In this document: positions 9,989 to 22,039 of the stretch, piece by piece | Layout: each line of letters starts with the position of its first letter | Numbering within the stretch: the first letter of the stretch is position 1 | Source of the DNA: Haberlea rhodopensis | Lineage: Eukaryota > Streptophyta > Magnoliopsida > Lamiales > Gesneriaceae | Direction: 5' to 3' | Assembly: GCA_907163345.1 (NCBI GenBank) | Contig: CAJQUN010000952.1 | Span: 62,001-126,000, forward strand | DNA: 64,000 nt | Program-made: the position numbers and the translations under genes | The notes under the pieces: model-generated | The model's database searches: none | What the model was told of the DNA's origin: nothing | What the model saw: only the letters and a program-made list of their open reading frames with translations

Positions 9989-11364
9989 GCTCCTCCAAAC
10001 TTAGACTTGAACGTCCTCGAGCAAGCAATAAGATAAAAAATGTAGAGTTCATCATCAATACTTTAAAAGAATTAACTTAGCAACTCAAATGTAAAAGCTC
10101 AGAAATCCCACTAACACATCAACCAAGAGTCAATCCAAAATCAACAAGAAGTGTTTTCTCTTAAGCCAAGCAAAACATCGCAAAATCAGAATGTGCCTCT
10201 ATGTTATTGTCAATCTTTAGTTTCAAACATATCTTTAAGATCAAATAATGCTAACTCAAAGTCAAGATTACTATCAAGCACTCCATAAGTCTACTTTTCA
10301 AGCACTTCTCCACTAATGTAATTATTCCCTAAACTTGGATCAGAAGGTCTTTTTAAGCTTATAATTTCAGGCCTTTGGTGTCGGTTTCAAAGAAAAGGTA
10401 GGGAAATCAAAGAAGAGAGTATAATTGGTAAATTTCATTTTAGTACATCTTCAATCCCCTCCCCACTTTTTGCAATACTTTGATGACCATGAGCTTTATT
10501 AGCTTTTATGAAACATGGTCAATGTATGACCTCCACATGGTTCATCATTACGTAACTATGTTGTTTTCTTACTATGCCTTTCTTTTTCCTTATTCAATAG
10601 GTATTGAATTTTTTTTCTTGTAATAGCCCAGAACATAGTTCGTGAATAACATAATAGCTCAGAACATAGTTCGCTCATGAAATTCATTATACTCCCTTAA
10701 GGTAAGGATACAATTTTTTAGGCTCAAGTAAAGGTAGATCTAATGAGTTTCAGTAATAAAAGTCGAATGGTGGTTAATTCTTATTCAGTTAAGTTCAAAA
10801 GTGGACACTAGCGGTAAATATAGACAGGGTAGGCTTGAAAGGCTCAAAATTTCCAAAGATTGCCTAAATCATGTCAAGTCAAGTTCATAATTATAAAATT
10901 TCGCCTCAAAGTGCCCTCAAATAGGTTCTAGAGTGCTCTAAGATGCTCAAAGACAGATCATTGTTAACAAAAATTCTCACTTTCCAACATATATTTCACT
11001 CAATCATGATTCAAAAGTGCTCATAATGTTCCTCAATTGTGACATATTAACTCAACCAAAGATATTCACAAACAAGTCAAAATATTTCAAGACTCTAGTT
11101 GAGCTGGGAGCAATTTAATCATGTAATACAGTTGCAAGTCTAATTCATTTATTTCTTAAAGTTAAACTCATTTTCCACTAATTATTATTTTTTTGAATGT
11201 GCTCAAGAACAACTTAGTCACATGATAGATATAAGCATGCAAGAAAATCAACAACAGAAGTATCAGCAATCAGTAAACACCCCCCAAACTTAGTACGTGC
11301 ATTGTCCTCAATGTACAGTAATCAATAAGTGCAATATCAAAACATGTACCTCGACGACGGTCGT
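9989..11364 (-). other. D: 3' non-coding region with PPT
   Basis: About 1.4 kb between the extra ORF (after removing F1) and the LTR; AT-rich, no ORF. The PPT is 9989-10003 (minus AAGTTTGGAGGAGC next to the LTR). At 11300-11313 is a CATTG/CAATG inverted repeat followed on the minus strand by a TAAGTTTGGGGGG run; the same pair is at 26970-26983 in C. A block at 10890-10985 matches C (27300-27400) and B (51265-51345). A short duplicated phrase (AGAACATAGTTCG) occurs at about 10630 and 10660. Confidence 0.75.
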
Positions 11365-12913
11365 TGATAGGCTTAGATTTTGAGTGTTTTTAACTGTAAA
11401 TTCTTCCTACTTTCCGTTCTTTTTCCTGGATGATATTATGCTTTTTGGTGTTTATTCGTTTGTTTCAGGAAAATAGATCGGAAGTGGAAGAAATGAGCTT
11501 TTATGAAGATAACGGGCGAAATCGAGGCGTGAAAGAACAAAAATTAGGAAATGAAATTTTCGGAATCTCGATCGATCGAGATTTACTCTCGATCGATCGA
11601 GCCAGGCAGAGAGTCGAGTATCAATGAAATTCAAGTCTCGATCGATCGGTACAAATTTCCGATCGATCGAGCGAGGCAGTGACTCCAGAGCAAATTTTAT
11701 TAAAGTCTCGATCGATCGGTGGGAAATCTCGATCGATCGAGCGAGACGGTGAGTTTCAAAAGCTAGCATGAACAGTGCGCCGATCGAGAAAACCTTCCCA
11801 TCGATCGAGACGCAAAATCCTGAAGATTTTATTTTCCTTTTTTATCGTGATTGTGGGGGTTTTAAGCGGGAATCTTGATTCATTTCAAAGGAGAGACGAG
11901 AGCAGACGATTTTCAGGTCAAGGAGAGCCGCCCAAGCCGCCGCCCAAAGCCGGAAAAGGAGATCCAATCTCCGTTCTTCGTCCAAGGTCGAGCCAATCTA
12001 TTCCTGAGTGCAAGGAAGGAACAAGAGAAGAAATCACGGTGCAACCCACGGATTCATCCAGCGTTTATCGTATTTCTGAACTTTAATTTATTTGATTTTA
12101 AATTTCATTTGATGTTTTAGAGGTCGAGAGACAATAAAACTCTTATGTATTTGATTTGAATACAATTTAGTTTATATTATTGATTTTTAGTTTCGTTGTG
12201 TTTGATTATTGATTCATTGGTATTTGAGTGCATTGATTGTTATTGTTCATAAATTAATTGCATGTGTAGATCAAAGTCTAGCTAGTTTTGATTGAATTTG
12301 AGGGTTACAGCCGAGATCGAGAGATAACGTTGTAACACGCTCCCTTAATTTATGATGTATGTCACGATTGAGATCAAGCGATGATATCGCATACGTGAGA
12401 ACTTGGAATCGAGAGATTTAGAGTTATAAGGTTTTGATAATCTATGCAACTTTGAATTAGTAAATAGGTGCACGAGAGTGACTTATTCTAGTTTATCGTT
12501 AGTTTCTTTACAGCTCGAGAGAGTGTATCGAATAATATCGAAAACCTTTCACCTTTAAAATCAATTGGTTGATAAACTGAGAATTCCATTGAATCATTAG
12601 AGATAACATAATTGAACGACGAACTCGGTAATTTTCTCGAGTAACTTACCTTTGCATTTCCGGAACCATTCTTTTCATTATTTCTAGTTTTATCTTTATT
12701 CTTTAGTTTAATTTAGCTTTAGTTAATCAAACTTCTTAAATCGTAGGCTAAATATAATTTTATTAATCTTACTTGGTACTTATACGTTAGTCCCTGTGGA
12801 TTCGACAACTTGTACTTAATTTCACTATACTAAAACTTGACAACCGTGCACTTGCGGTAGAATCGCTTCAAACCATTCTTTGAAATATCTTTTGTTTAAA
12901 AATAAAGCGGTCA
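11365..12913 (+). mobile_element. F1: solo LTR, Athila type, TSD GTCGT
   Basis: 1549 bp, from TGATAGGCTTAG to AAGCGGTCA, flanked by the perfect 5-bp duplication GTCGT (11360-11364 and 12914-12918). No internal sequence, so it is a recombination-derived solo LTR. It is nearly identical to F2 (43680-45237). It sits just past the stop codon of D's extra ORF, in opposite orientation to D. Confidence 0.95.
11568..11812. repeat. Four-pair CGATCGATCG array in F1
   Basis: Pairs 11569/11590, 11639/11660 and 11709/11730, then a degraded pair near 11780/11801. Spacing is 21 bp within pairs and 70 bp between pairs. Each ~70-bp unit also repeats an AGGCAGTGA-like phrase after the second palindrome, so the array is a degenerate tandem repeat whose palindromes are its best-preserved part. 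Confidence 0.93.
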
Positions 12914-12921
12914 GTCGTCAG

Positions 12922-14083
12922 TGATCGTCGTCCTCATCATGCTCCGATGGGGGGGATGGGTAGTATGGCTCATCCGACGGGTATGGCTGGTAAGGTGTAA
13001 AAGCAGGCTGTGGTGGGAAGTGAATAGCTGGGAAACCCTGGGCCAATGCAGTGTTTCATGCACATTGATATTGCATGAACTCCATATGGCGCTGATTCAT
13101 CTGTTGTTGGTCCAAACAAATTTCCCTTTGCACATTCAAATGTCCCTCTATTCCAAGCGTATGTCTTGGAGATCTCATTGGAGGGAGTCTAATGTGACAG
13201 ATGTAGGTACTGCAACAGAAGATGATGATGGTCCAGTAGGACGGCTGCTCGAAGGTCATGGTTGTGCCCTACGTCGACCAATATGAGGTTGTGTGCCATC
13301 AACCACTATGGGGCCCTTGGGTGGTAGGAGTTCTTCATCAGCGCCCCATTCAACTCCATGTTTCTTGCACAGTGCAATGATGATAGAGGGAAATGGTAAT
13401 GCTGAAGTGGGCGGACGCGTTCCGATGTCTCGGATATGATCATTTATGATATCCTCTAGGTCCACCGTTTTCCGAGTAAGGATGGCATATACCAAGGCCG
13501 CCCTCTCTTTTGTGACTTCAGAAGTGTGGATCAATGGCATGACCAGTGAGGCTATGAATGAGAACCATGTCTGTGCCTCCTGTTTCAACTGCTTTTTAAG
13601 GACCAACTGGGGCTCTCCATGGTTGGTCCTTTGCCACTCTTTCCCCTCAACACCGATAACATAAAGTACCTCATCATAGTCCATCGGATAGTCCTTGAAG
13701 GCGTTGTATTCACTATCCTTGATTGAAGGCATATGATAGTGGTTATTAATTTTGAAGTGACTAAACTCGACATTCTTTCCCTGGACATACATAGAACTAG
13801 GCGTACCTTGGCGACAAGTCCTTAAGTTGGCATAGAATTCCCTCACAGTAGGGACCACTGCATCAATTGGCTACTGAATAAATCCAAACCACCCTCTTCG
13901 CCGTTCTTCCTGAATCACGGGGCATTCAATAGTAGTTATATCCATTTCCCTTTCATGACTAAGTGGTTTCCGATGGTAGCTGGGATATAACTCCGCTCTA
14001 ATTTGTTCTCAAATCTAAGTCCGTCAAAGTCTTGTGAAGAGGATGCGGCTTCGGCTTGCTTTTTGTTTTTTCTTGGGAGCCAT
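12922..14083 (-). pseudogene. D: extra ORF, 'putative plant transposon protein' type
   Basis: Minus-strand ORF downstream of integrase, homologous to 25716-26919 in C. It begins MAPKKKQK, a basic nuclear-localisation-like start. The longest open part (13256-13858, 200 codons) has VREFYANL, FKINNHYHMPSIKD, WFSFIASLVMPLIHTSEVTK and PPTSALPFPSIIIALCKK. This matches my memory of the plant-specific family labelled putative plant transposon protein (Transposase_32), common in Athila-like elements. The C-terminal part is Pro/Tyr-rich and ends EHDEDDDH. A frameshift near the start and an in-frame stop before the VREFYANL block break it. Biochemical role unknown. Confidence 0.7.
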
Positions 14084-14981
14084 CTTTTTCAAGTTCACAA
14101 ACCCCCTGCTATAATCCAAACAACAACAATCCAGCAACAGATAATAATTCACAACAACAAATTTCCCACAAAAAACAACTAGGCTCCATTCAATTTCATA
14201 TATACAACAATTCTCCCAAACTTAGCTATTCAATTAACTCAATTCCACCAAATACCCCAAAATCTCAACTTTGTATGTCCAAAACACAATTATGCACTTG
14301 ATTATCAATATGCAAGAAGAATTAAGCCAAATACCATAGCAATTTCTAAAATTGTGAGGATGTAGTAGACTTGGCTTCACCTTCCTCCTTGAGATGTACT
14401 TGCTCCAAATTAGCTTTGAATCTCCAGATCTATGAACAAAATTGCAATTGGAACAAGCTATGCATCATATAGTGTGAGATTTGTGAGTTAATGGAGAGAT
14501 TGGAAGGAAAGTTTGGTGATAAGGGCAAAGGGACTATTTTTTTCTTGAGAAAATGATTTGAGTTTCTGGCGTTCTTCTGACTTGGTCTTTTAAAACAAAA
14601 GTTTCTGTCGCTCGATCGATCGTGCTGTCCTCTCGATCGATAGAGCGTGACATATTTTTTTTCTTCGTAAACCTTTCTCAATCGATCGAGCTTGATCTCT
14701 CGATCGATCTGGAATGCCAGAAATATTTTTCTCTTTGTAATCCTCGGGCGATCGATCGAGGATCCTTCTCGATTGATCGACACTCTCAGAAATTAGAAAC
14801 TTATGTTTGCTCCATCCGTCCCACCAAAATTTGATCCACCCCATTTTTTACTAGTAACGCGCGGAGTTAGGCTCGGGAAAATAACAAAATGAAAAGAATA
14901 AACAAAAAAAAACAGACAAGAGATAGGGTTAAGAAAAAGTTCTTACTTTATAGTCCCAAGCTGGACTGTCACCTCTCTTTC
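14084..14981 (-). other. D: spacer between integrase and extra ORF
   Basis: About 0.9 kb, non-coding, AT-rich. Next to the integrase stop it matches C at ~24958-25030 (minus-strand phrase GTCCAGCTTGGGACTATAAA). It contains the internal palindrome array and then a leader rich in CAA/CCA before the extra ORF. It would be the natural place for an internal promoter or a long untranslated leader. Confidence 0.7.
14612..14780. repeat. Internal paired CGATCG array in D
   Basis: Three pairs: 14613/14634, 14679/14701 and 14749/14770, spaced 21-22 bp within pairs and 66-70 between pairs, some sites with one or two changes. The geometry is that of the LTR array although the spacer sequences differ. It lies upstream of the extra ORF. 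Confidence 0.88.
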
Positions 14982-16130
14982 TCAGTTGTCCAAATAATAG
15001 ATAGAGGCGCACAACTCGACTTCATTGTTTATGTGCTTCAACCTCTGCCCGTTGACTGTGAATGTGCCCTTAGTGGGTTTGGTAACCTCAATAACGCCGG
15101 ATGGGTACACTTTGGAGACTGTGAATTGTCCAGACCAGCGAGAACGTAGTTTACCTGGATAAAGTCGCAGTCTGGAATTGAACAAGAGTACCATATCACC
15201 TACATTGAATTCTCTTCTTTGTATATGAGAGTCATGCCACTTCTTAGATTTTTCTTTGTAAATCTTGGCATTCTCATATGCCTGATTCCTAAATTCCTCC
15301 ATCTTGTAAAAGACGTTTTTACCTGCAACATGATAATCAAAGTTTAGCCATTTAATAGCCCAATATGCTTTATGTTCAAGTTCAACGGGGAGGTGACATG
15401 CCTTACCAAATATCAACCTATATGGTGATGTGCCAATAGGTGTCTTAAAAGCAGTACGATAATCCCATAAGGCATCATCTAAGCGTAAGGACAAATCCTT
15501 CATGCTTAGAGTCACTGTCTTTTCCAAGACACGTTTCAACTATCGGTTTGAAACCTCCACTTGTCCGCTAGTTTGTGGGTGGTAAGACGAAGATACTTTG
15601 TGGGTGACACCATATTTACTCAAAAAAATTTCAAATTGTTTGTTGCGAAAATGAGTGCCACCAGCACTAATGATTGCTTGAGGGGTGCCAAAACGAGTAA
15701 AAAAAATTTCTTCAAAAATTGCACGCCTACTCGAGCATCATTTGTGCGGAAAGCTTCCGCTCAACCCACTTTGACACATAATCCACCGCGACAAATATGT
15801 ATTTATTTGAGCATGAGCTTGGAAAAGGTCCCATGAAATCTATGCCCCACACATCAAAAAGCTCACATTCAAGAATATTATTTAGAGGCAGTTTATTCTT
15901 GCTAGAGATATCACCGACCCTTTGACATCTATCACATGTGGAAACATACCTGAAAGCATCCTTAAACAAAGTTGGCTAATAGAAATCGGAGTCAAGTACA
16001 TTAGCAGCTGTTTTGGTAGGGACAAAATGCCCACCTACCTCTCCATCGTGGCACCGCTTCAAGATAGATTGCATATCCCCCTCGGGGATACATCTCCTTA
16101 TCATGTTATCTGCACAGACTTTGAACAAGT
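14982..16130 (-). pseudogene. pol: D: integrase, Athila type
   Basis: C-terminal part of pol, which would insert the DNA copy into chromosomes. The zinc-binding region reads CHDGEVGGHF...CDRCQR (about 16070-15910), with a stop between the HH and CC halves. The core begins FDVWGIDFMGPFPSS with the first catalytic Asp (ORF 15969-15727), and a frame-broken stretch follows (15726-15540). An intact C-terminal segment (15539-14982, 185 codons) has GKACHLPVELEHKAYWAIKW and VGDMVLLFNSRLRLYPGKLR, typical of Athila, and stops at 14982. Confidence 0.88.
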
Positions 16131-16558
16131 ATGGCTCCTCCCACATAAGATGTTTAACCTCAGACCAAAAAAATTTCTTTGATAAATAGTCAGATTTTGT
16201 GGGAGGATGCCACTAGCAATATAATTCGCATAATGAGCATACCTAGGTAAAGAGTCAGCGTTAAACAGTTGCTCATCATGAAATATCTCATTAATTTCAT
16301 AAACTTCTATCTCAGTTGTATCATCACCCTTTTCAAGTCTACACAAATGATCTGCTACGACATTTTCTACACCCTTCTTATCTCTTATCTCTAAGTCGAA
16401 CTCTTGGAGCAAGAGTATCCACCTAATCAAGCGTGGTTTAGCATCTTTCTTTGCAAGTAAGTACTTAAGTGAAGCATGATCGGTGTAGACAATAACTTTT
16501 GTTAAACCCAGATAGGAGTGGAACTTATCGAATGCAAAAACTATGGCTAGAAGGTCTG
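16101..16558 (-). pseudogene. pol: D: RNase H domain, 3' part
   Basis: Open segment LLAIVFAFDKFHSYLG, VIVYTDHASLKYLLAKK, PRLIRWILLLQEFDLEIRDK and VENVVADHLCRLE, the end of the Ty3/Gypsy RNase H. Its TDHASL aspartate is present. It runs on into the pre-integrase linker. The N-terminal ~80 residues (LPFEIMCDASDYAVG region) are missing at the junction with fragment I. Confidence 0.88.
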
Positions 16559-17718
16559 GTAGCATTTATCGCATACGCCCAAATTAACCCTCTCAAGTTA
16601 ATAACAATTATAAATGTAGTAGCGTGAGTAGGGATCGATCCCACGAGGAAGGTTATATTTTTGTGTTAACTTATGCAAACTAAAATAAAAAGGGGTTTTG
16701 AAGTCAAAGTAATAATACTATGATGCAAAATTAAACTAATATGGAAAATTATCTAGATGTATTAACTTATGAGAAAAGTGCGATTCTCGGTATTCGGTTA
16801 ACTTTACAATTGGCGTTTACAATCTTGATCATCGATCTTCACAAATGGTTCAATTTTCATACGAATATTCATCATGGACGTTTAATCCAATAATCAAAGT
16901 CCTATCTCACCTTAAGTTTAGTTAAGTAGCCCAAGCGTTCTAGTTTAACCATTATCAAACAATCAATCAAAATACAAGCGATTAAGATTTAAATCGATGA
17001 TAGCATATGAACTAGTGAGATCGATGAAGCTAAACAAGATAATCCAAACGTCTATATTTAATATAGTCAATTGTTTTTCCTAAGAATTTAACAAACTCAC
17101 AAGCGAAATTTAATTAATCTTAGTTGCTTCGTAAATTAGAGGGATCAAACGATTCCGTATTTGATATCTAATTTAGCGTTAAATTGTATGAACAATAGCT
17201 AGGTGATCAATCCAACAATCATGCATAACAATTATGAAATCAAATCAGAAAAACAATTGACACTCAATGAAAATCAACAATCAAAACTTAATCTCACAAG
17301 AATCGTAGACATCGAATGTATCGTTTCCCTAAACCGAGAATCAAAAAAGTATTTTAGCTACTCATAACTAGATTAAAAACAATCAAAATTAATCTAGAAA
17401 GCATCAAACTAATAGGAAAAGAAAAAGTTACTAAAAGGAATCACGATTCCGGAGTGTCGATTTCGTCTTCGTTCTTCGAGTTGTTCTTCAAAAGTTGAGA
17501 GAAAAATAAAATCTAATGTCTAAACTATTTTGTAAGGTCTGAATAATGTCTTTTAGAGGCTATATTTCGAGCTATAGAGGTTTGGAGGCTAGGAGATGGA
17601 ATATAATCCAAGTTGGAAGGCAAGAAATTATGTTTCCATGTTATTAAAAACGTTGGGCGATCGATCGAGACAGAAGGGCCGATCGAGTGAGCATTCCAGT
17701 AAGATTTTCACTCATTTT
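16559..17718 (-). mobile_element. I: Athila-type LTR fragment inside D
   Basis: About 1.16 kb of non-coding AT-rich sequence splitting RT from RNase H of D. Its left end in minus orientation resembles an Athila LTR 3' end (CTCGTGGGATCGATCCC near 16630). It carries a CGATCG pair at 17658/17680, 22 bp apart. The usual TGATA start and a target duplication are absent, and roughly 240 bp of D pol is missing at the junction. I infer a truncated LTR plus a deletion. Edges are approximate. Confidence 0.6.
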
Positions 17719-18352
17719 TCAGAATTGAAATCAAAAGGTGCATCTTTAGTTAATAAATGAGATAAGGGTTTAGAAGTTTTTGAAAAATCCTTAATGAGAC
17801 GACGATAAAATCCTGCATGGCCTAAGAAGCTTCGGATTCCTTTCACTGTTGTTGGGGGTGGGTAGGATTCCTTTCACTGTTGTTGGGGGTGGGAATTGTT
17901 GTATCACTTGGATTTTTGCTCGGTCCACTTCAATACCCTTTTCGGATATCTTGTGTCCCAAGACCATACCTTCTTAGACCATGAAGTGACACTTCTCCCA
18001 ATTCATCACAAGATTCGTCTCTTCGCACCTCGTCAATACCAAAGACAAGTTATATAAACATATATCAAATGAAGATCCAAAAATAGAAAAGTCGTCCATG
18101 AATACTTCTAAGAATTTCTCTATCATGCCATGGAATATGGCCAACATGTATCTTTGAAAAGTAGCAGGTGCATTAACAATTTGGTTATACCCTGAATACC
18201 AATATAGACAGCAATAAAAGTCATAACCTGCTAATCGCTCTACCATTTGATCAATGAAGGGGAGGGGAAAGTGATCTTTATGAGTAGACTCATTTAACCT
18301 CCAATAATCAATGCACACTCTCCACCCCATGACTGTTCTAGTAGGTATCTGT
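17719..18352 (-). pseudogene. pol: D: reverse transcriptase fragment
   Basis: Athila-type RT from GWRVCIDYWRLNESTHKDHF through FPLPFIDQMVERLAGYDFY, GYNQI, NAPATFQRYMLAIF and FLEVFMDDFSIFG (xMDD active site), then GMVLGHKISEKGIEVDRAKI and FLGHAGFYRR-like sequence. Between GYNQI and NAPATFQ about 30 residues are deleted (the KTTFTCPFG block). A stop follows CHFMV. A 34-bp tandem duplication (ATTCCTTTCACTGTTGTTGG repeated) lies at about 17835-17895. Interrupted upstream by the E LTR at 18353. Confidence 0.88.
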
Positions 18353-19092
18353 TTTGATATCCCTGAAATTAATCACGTGCTTTATGGTTTTTAATAATAA
18401 TTATGGTGTTATGATTATTATTATGGTTGGGAAATGTATAGTTATGCGGTGGGCATGAACTGGTAATACATTTCAGGGTGCATGTGATGCATATTGGGGA
18501 AATAGTGATTTGGCATGATTTATCGGGCTTTGTTCTAGTGATGTAGAAAAAGCATGTTAATATTGTTGTGGTGCATTTTATTGAGTAAATGCTTTAAAAT
18601 GTCATGTTGTGATATTTTACTACATCATGCTAATTAATTGGGTATCATTTTTAATTAAACCCCCACACCTTTTTATACCCTCACCCCCTTTATTCACTCT
18701 TATCTCCCCATCTCTCTCTATCACTCAAATCCTTTCCCCCAAACCCACAAAAATCGATCAAAAGGGAGGGAGAAGAGATGAACTTTGGAAAAGCTTGTAG
18801 TCTTGATTCTTGCAAGGAATTTGAAGCTTCAAGTGGTATGAATCCCTCCTTGTATTGCTTAAATATGTTTTGAAGTGAAATGAGTTTGTGTATTTGGGGA
18901 TAAAAAGGGTTTGATTTTGTAATATGGTGATTTTGTTGGGGTTTTGGATTTTTGTTGCTATTGGTGTTGTTATAGTGTAATATTGTTGTATTTGATGTAT
19001 TGGTTTGGAAGGAGTTGGGATTTTAGGTGTTGTGTGGGTTGTAGAAGAGAAAAAGGGGATAACAATGTTGAAAATCGCGTATATAGAGCAAG

Positions 19093-19268
19093 GCGATCGA
19101 TCGCCGCGAGGCAGTGGGTTTTGGTGACTGATCGCTAAGTCTGGGCGATCGATCGCTAAGGCACGTGATCGATCACATGAAACAAAGCGATCGATCTCCT
19201 GTTGCCAGAATTTGAATATCATGGCAGCAGTGTCTCGCGATCGATCGGGGCTTGTTGGCGATCGATTG
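19093..19268. repeat. CGATCGATCG array in E 5' LTR
   Basis: Sites at 19093, 19124 (degenerate), 19146, 19166 (TGATCGATCA, still palindromic), 19188, 19238 and 19259. Successive spacings are 31, 22, 20, 22, 50 and 21 bp. Flanks are mostly G/C (GCGATCGATCGC). The same order of sites recurs in the E 3' LTR at 41605-41780. Confidence 0.9.
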
Positions 19269-19502
19269 CGAGACACCAAATGTTGAATTCTTGGTTATTT
19301 TGATGTGATTTTTGGTAGTGGACTATTTATTTGGTTCTAATATTGAGTTGTGCAATTGTGTAGAGCCTTCCCAGATGGCAACACAACTTAGGGGATAAAG
19401 TCCTACCACATCCCATATTTTTGAAAGGTACGTAGAGAGACGTACGTGCACCAAACGGTAACATGTATTTTAGATACATATTGGATTATGCATTGTGGTT
19501 GC

Positions 19503-19503
19503 A

Positions 19504-19558
<55 letters not shown>
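19503..19558. repeat. (TA)n microsatellite
   Basis: About 56 bp of nearly pure TA repeat in the E 5' LTR. In the E 3' LTR, A2 is inserted at the corresponding point (CATAT, 42014-42018). Confidence 0.95.
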
Positions 19559-19561
<3 letters not shown>

Positions 19562-19619
19562 AATGCTTGGTGCACATCCGATGAATCGTTGTTATATTCA
19601 AGTGATGATTATAAATGCT

Positions 19620-19805
19620 TTGCCGCTGTCATTTGAAGCGATGAGAGAATTCTTGCCGCTGTCATATCGTAGAGAGGAAAGAATATTTGCCGCTAATATG
19701 TTGAAGCGATGGTACATGCCGCTGTCACATTAAAGCGAGGTTATTCGATGCCGCTGATATATCAAAGCGAGGGGTATTAGTGCCACGGTCATGACAAGCG
19801 ATGTG
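19620..19805 (+). repeat. CCGCT...AGCGA modules in E LTR
   Basis: About six units of 25-40 bp, each TGCCGCT, 7-12 bases, then AGCGA. The arms CGCT and AGCG can pair, so each unit is a tiny hairpin. The same modules occur in G (40333-40535) and, far more abundantly, in A internal domains. Confidence 0.8.
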
Positions 19806-20365
19806 CATTAAAATACACTGTTATAACAAGACTATAGATTGGTTATTGGTATTGATGGAATGGTTATATGTCATGACATTTGTGGAACCGTAATATAATC
19901 CATTGATTATGATTATGAGTTGTGGTACAGGCACAACCAAAGGGAGTTCTTTAAATGCATTAGAATACAGGAAGTGCTTTGTATTTACGGTTTATGCATT
20001 TACTCATTATAATCATATTGTTGTGAATATGGATTATTCTATGCTCATGGTTTGGGGGTTGTTCCTGTAGGTTCATTTTGGCATGGAGGGCTAAGGCCAA
20101 GGTTGATGCAGTGAGCTGTGTGATGAGTGCTACTGGTATAGCAATACAGAAATTCTTTTGTATAGTTTCTACACAGGGCAGAGTAAATCTATAGACTTAC
20201 ATTCATTTTGATGGGAATGTAAATAATTACTTTTTGGAAATTTTATTTTGGCACTGTAATCATTAAGCTCAAGGCATCAACATAAACCCTTATACTCTGA
20301 TGAATGCATGTTTAGCTCTCTTAATACACTTAATCCACATTTAAGGTAGTGTGGCCTTACATTAG

Positions 20366-20377
20366 TGGTATCAGAGC
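20366..20377 (+). promoter_or_regulatory. Primer-binding site, tRNA-iMet type (E)
   Basis: TGGTATCAGAGC, four bases after the LTR end, complementary to the 3' end of initiator Met tRNA. Confidence 0.9.
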
Positions 20378-20586
20378 AGTGGTTAGAGAACCCGGGAATG
20401 AGTGAAGGGTAGACTTAGCAAACAAGTTGGCTAGGTGTTCACTTATGAGCATGTTTATGCATGTGGTGCATATTTGAGTATATATTTGTTATACTAACAT
20501 GCCTATTGTTATTCATGTTAAATAACAGTGTATTACATGAATTGTTTTTGGTTTTGGTTTATTGTTGTTAACCCCTGTATTACGTC

Positions 20587-21623
20587 ATGGCAGCCAGAAA
20601 TTCGAAACACCTCAATGAGGAGGTGGGTGAGGCATTTAGTGTGAATGCGGGTATTGCTCAGACTAACCCTCTACCGCCACCAATGTGGGCGAGGAACCTT
20701 TGGTACAGTTGTTACTACCCGGGGAGCTGAGTCTAACACAGTTTTGACCTTCCATCCGCCCCGCTTTGAGGGAACTGAGACAGGGGAAGAAGCATAGGAA
20801 TGGTTAGAGAGGATTGAGCAAATCTTTGTGTCGGCACCATGTGCCAAGACTGCTTGGTTGAGACTAGCAGAGTTCCAGCTGGCTAAGAAATCTTACATGT
20901 GGTGGAAGACAACGGTGATGGAGTTGAGGGCTCAAGGAGTACTGATTGATTGGAGTTTGTTCAGGACTCGATTTTTGGGTCGATATTTCTCGGCAGCGGC
21001 GAGACAACTGAAGGAAGACGAGTTCACCAACTTGAAGCAGGGCAACATGACAGTTTCCGACTATGCCTTGCAGTATTCATCACTCTTGAGGTATGTCCCT
21101 CATATTGCTATCAATGGACATGCCAAGACGAGTCACTTCTTAAAGGGCTTTGAGGCCGGAGCTGTTTGATAGGGTCATCTCCAATAAACCCAGCATCTTT
21201 GATGATGCTCTGACTAGAGCGGAACTAGCAAAAATTGGGGTGAGTACTTACAAGGATATTGTACCCCCTCATGTACCATCTCAAAGGCCAGTTTCTGATA
21301 GTCTGAGACCACGAGAAGAGCAGTTTAAGCCTCGTGGGACTTCTTCATTTTCCCGAGTTAGTGGGAAGCGATCTAATAACCGAAGACCAGGAGATCGGAG
21401 GAGTAATGCACCGACCAACCGGGGGCCAACACAAGTTAGTAGGATGGAGGAAATGAGATGTGATAATTGTGGAGGACCACACTTGGCTCGCGACTGCTCG
21501 ATTTGTTATAGGTGTGGCAAGGTAGGCCACATTGCTCGACATTGTCCTACCCGAGGAGGACAATCAGACTTCAGGTCGAACAAACCGAGATTTGATGATA
21601 GGTCAGTGCATCAGAGGCAATAG
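20587..21623 (+). pseudogene. gag: E: gag (capsid and nucleocapsid)
   Basis: Structural protein that would form the cytoplasmic particle and bind the RNA. ATG at 20587 (MAARNSKHLNEEV). After a frameshift and a stop near 20795 comes the capsid core: FHPPRFEGTE, EWLERIEQIF and LKQGNMTVSDYALQYSSLLR (ORF 20828-21169). A frameshift near 21150 leads to the C-terminal ORF with two zinc knuckles, CDNCGGPHLARDC (spacing slightly short) and the canonical CYRCGKVGHIARHC. A stop at 21621 separates it from protease. Confidence 0.9.
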
Positions 21624-22039
21624 ATTATGCCTCGACTGTCGGGAGGTCAGACAGTGGGACCACCTCAAGGGTAGGTATATGCACTGACTAAGGAGCAGGC
21701 CGAGGCAGCCCCAGAGGAAGTGATTGTGGGTAAGTACTATTTATTTACGTACCCCGCTTTTATTTTGATAGATACAGGTGCCTCCCACTCTTTTGTATCT
21801 GCGGATTTTTTGGAAAGACATCATATGTGCCCGTCTACGTTGCCCACGCCTCTTATGGTCTCGACACCCAGCGGAAGGAATGTGATTGCTAACCGAGTAT
21901 CATCTGACTGCCACATTTATTTTGAGGCAATGATCTGAAGGCAGATTTGATTGTTTTGGGTATGACCTTCGATTGCATTGTGGGCATCGATGTACTGAAC
22001 AGATACCAGGCAGTGGTTGATTGCCGACAGAGGACAGTC
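21624..22039 (+). pseudogene. pol: E: protease and start of pol
   Basis: Aspartic protease that would cut the polyprotein. The active site is ILIDTGASHSFVS near 21770, after a YLFTYPAFILID strand. A frameshift near 21930 moves the rest (DLKADLIVLGMTFDCIVG, then a VLNRYQAVVDC block) to another frame. Translation continues to TV and is cut by element C at 22040; two more codons are recognisable after C at 29677. Confidence 0.9.

Larger units (their letters stand above)
8293..18352 (-). mobile_element. D: Athila-lineage retrotransposon (partial)
   Basis: Minus-strand element. Read from right to left: RT (18352-17719), RNase H, integrase, a spacer with a palindrome array, an extra ORF, a long 3' non-coding region, PPT and 3' LTR. 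Its gag/PR part and 5' LTR are not visible because chromovirus E is inserted at 18353. It was later hit by F1 and I. D is the pol-bearing relative of element C. Confidence 0.85.
18353..20361 (+). mobile_element. E: 5' LTR
   Basis: About 2009 bp. The start is TTTGATATCCC (TG of the 3' LTR copy mutated) and the end GGCCTTACA. It matches the 3' LTR at 38824-39050 plus 41096-42018. It holds a TATA-like TTTATA near 18672, a CGATCG array (19093-19268), a TACGT/ACGTA inverted repeat (~19430-19445), a TA microsatellite and CCGCT/AGCG modules. It is inserted in the D reverse transcriptase. Confidence 0.9.

Noticed and set aside
13256..13858. True DNA-transposon transposase
   Set aside because: The family name suggests it, but I see no terminal inverted repeats or recognisable catalytic triad, and it sits inside an LTR element in two copies. 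Treated as an element accessory ORF.
18600..19330. Host gene or pseudogene in the E LTR region (ORFs 18609-19279)
   Set aside because: Same sequence recurs in the E 3' LTR (41110-41790); compositionally simple, no domain.
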